A DNA stretch of 5,273 nucleotides, from contig CALGMY010000071.1 of the NCBI GenBank assembly GCA_937958785.1, positions 1-5,273 of the forward strand, written 5' to 3'. This stretch comes from an uncultured Gammaproteobacteria bacterium (GTDB lineage Bacteria; Pseudomonadota; Gammaproteobacteria; Steroidobacterales; GCA-2729495). The notes under the pieces are model-generated. The model saw nothing but the letters and a program-made list of their open reading frames with translations. It was not told the DNA's origin and did no database searches. The first letter of the stretch is position 1. The number at the start of each line of letters is the position of its first letter. This document shows, in pieces, positions 4,778 to 5,273 of this stretch. Position numbers and translations under genes: made by a program.

Positions 4778-5273
4778 ATGCCCGATACCGACCGTCCGGA
4801 CCCGCAGGACGCACCGGCTGCCGCCGGCGCGCCCGATGGCGCCGCGGTGGACCCGGCCGCAGAGCTGCGCGCCGCCCTGGAGAAGGCCGAGGCCACCGCC
4901 ACCGAGAACTGGAACCGCTACCTGCGCACCGCTGCCGAGCTTGACAACGCCCGCAAGCGGGCCGCCCGGGACGTGGAAGCGGCCCGCCGTGCCGGCGTGG
5001 AGAAGCTCGCGACGGAGCTTCTCGGTATCGTGGACAGCCTCGAGATGGGCCTCGAGTCGGCCGCGACCGCGAGCGCCGAGAGCCTGGTGGCGGGCAAGGA
5101 GGCGACGCTGCGCCTGCTCCGTGCCACCTTCGACAAGTTCGGGATCGAGCTGGTGGACCCCCTGGGCGAGCCCTTCGACCCCCAGCTGCACGAAGCCATG
5201 AGCATGCAGCCCTCGGCCACGGCCGTGCCCGGGTCCGTACTGCTGGTGCTACAGAAGGGGTACCGGCTCGGGG
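4778..5273 (+). CDS. grpE: GrpE, DnaK nucleotide-exchange factor (3' end beyond the window)
   Basis: The dimeric cochaperone that makes DnaK release ADP, driving the DnaK-DnaJ folding cycle in the cytoplasm. 165 codons are present with no stop before the edge. Residues 1-28 are a disordered, alanine/proline/aspartate-rich lead. From about 29 to 75 a long helix forms the dimer coiled coil, including the family segment RYLRTAAELDNARKR at 47-61 (usually AEFDNFRKR). LLGIVDSLEMGL at 81-92 corresponds to the four-helix-bundle region. The C-terminal beta domain that touches DnaK has FGIELVDPLGEPFDPQ and HEAMSMQPS at 138-146, then VLLVLQKGYRLG. Family length of about 170-200 residues means only a few to a few dozen codons are missing. 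The ATG follows a strong Shine-Dalgarno and a sigma-32 promoter. It starts 108 bp after hrcA; dnaK and dnaJ are the expected next genes. Confidence 0.96.
   Translation, partial: MPDTDRPDPQDAPAAAGAPDGAAVDPAAELRAALEKAEATATENWNRYLRTAAELDNARKRAARDVEAARRAGVEKLATELLGIVDSLEMGLESAATASAESLVAGKEATLRLLRATFDKFGIELVDPLGEPFDPQLHEAMSMQPSATAVPGSVLLVLQKGYRLG

Noticed and set aside
4268..5191. A 307-codon minus-strand open frame across hrcA, the grpE leader and grpE
   Set aside because: It would run antisense through two recognised genes and the sigma-32 promoter, and its product resembles no family I know.

Overview
The window is a compact, very GC-rich chromosomal housekeeping segment (roughly 70% G+C by eye). 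It most likely comes from a gammaproteobacterium of the Xanthomonadales / Ectothiorhodospiraceae / Pseudomonas-like type. That guess rests on a Pseudomonas-type Fur with a single cysteine, the fur/bamE (omlA) divergent pair, an hrcA gene beside grpE, and a GTAG-footed REP repeat. The exact family is an inference. I see no tRNA, rRNA, CRISPR, insertion sequence or phage gene.

Layout from left to right: bases 1-27 may hold the last codons of a plus-strand gene that converges on bamE, with RnfH as the positional candidate. bamE (minus, 32-370) encodes an outer-membrane assembly lipoprotein. A 41-bp divergent spacer follows, then fur (plus, 412-813), the iron-responsive repressor. fur converges on recN (minus, 846-2570), a DNA-repair SMC-like ATPase. 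A two-copy inverted REP element (REPIN) sits at this junction; its distal copy is read in frame as the C-terminal tail of RecN. nadK (minus, 2581-3537), NAD kinase, lies 10 bp upstream of recN and forms an operon with it. A 61-bp divergent spacer carries a degenerate CIRCE operator. hrcA (plus, 3599-4669), the heat-shock repressor, follows. A 108-bp leader with a consensus-grade sigma-32 promoter precedes grpE (plus, 4778 to the window edge), the DnaK nucleotide-exchange factor, cut off near its 3' end.

Functionally there are three themes: envelope and iron (bamE, fur), genome maintenance and NADP supply (nadK-recN), and the DnaK chaperone system (hrcA, grpE, presumably dnaK-dnaJ beyond the edge). 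The backbone order grpE / nadK / recN / bamE matches E. coli; here fur is inserted between recN and bamE, and hrcA between nadK and grpE. Heat-shock control looks layered: HrcA on CIRCE at its own promoter, and sigma-32 on grpE.

No new gene system is visible. The points most worth checking are the REPIN captured into the recN reading frame with its six-lysine microsatellite, the CIRCE-like operator whose left arm contains a perfect -35 hexamer, and the strong sigma-32 promoter.
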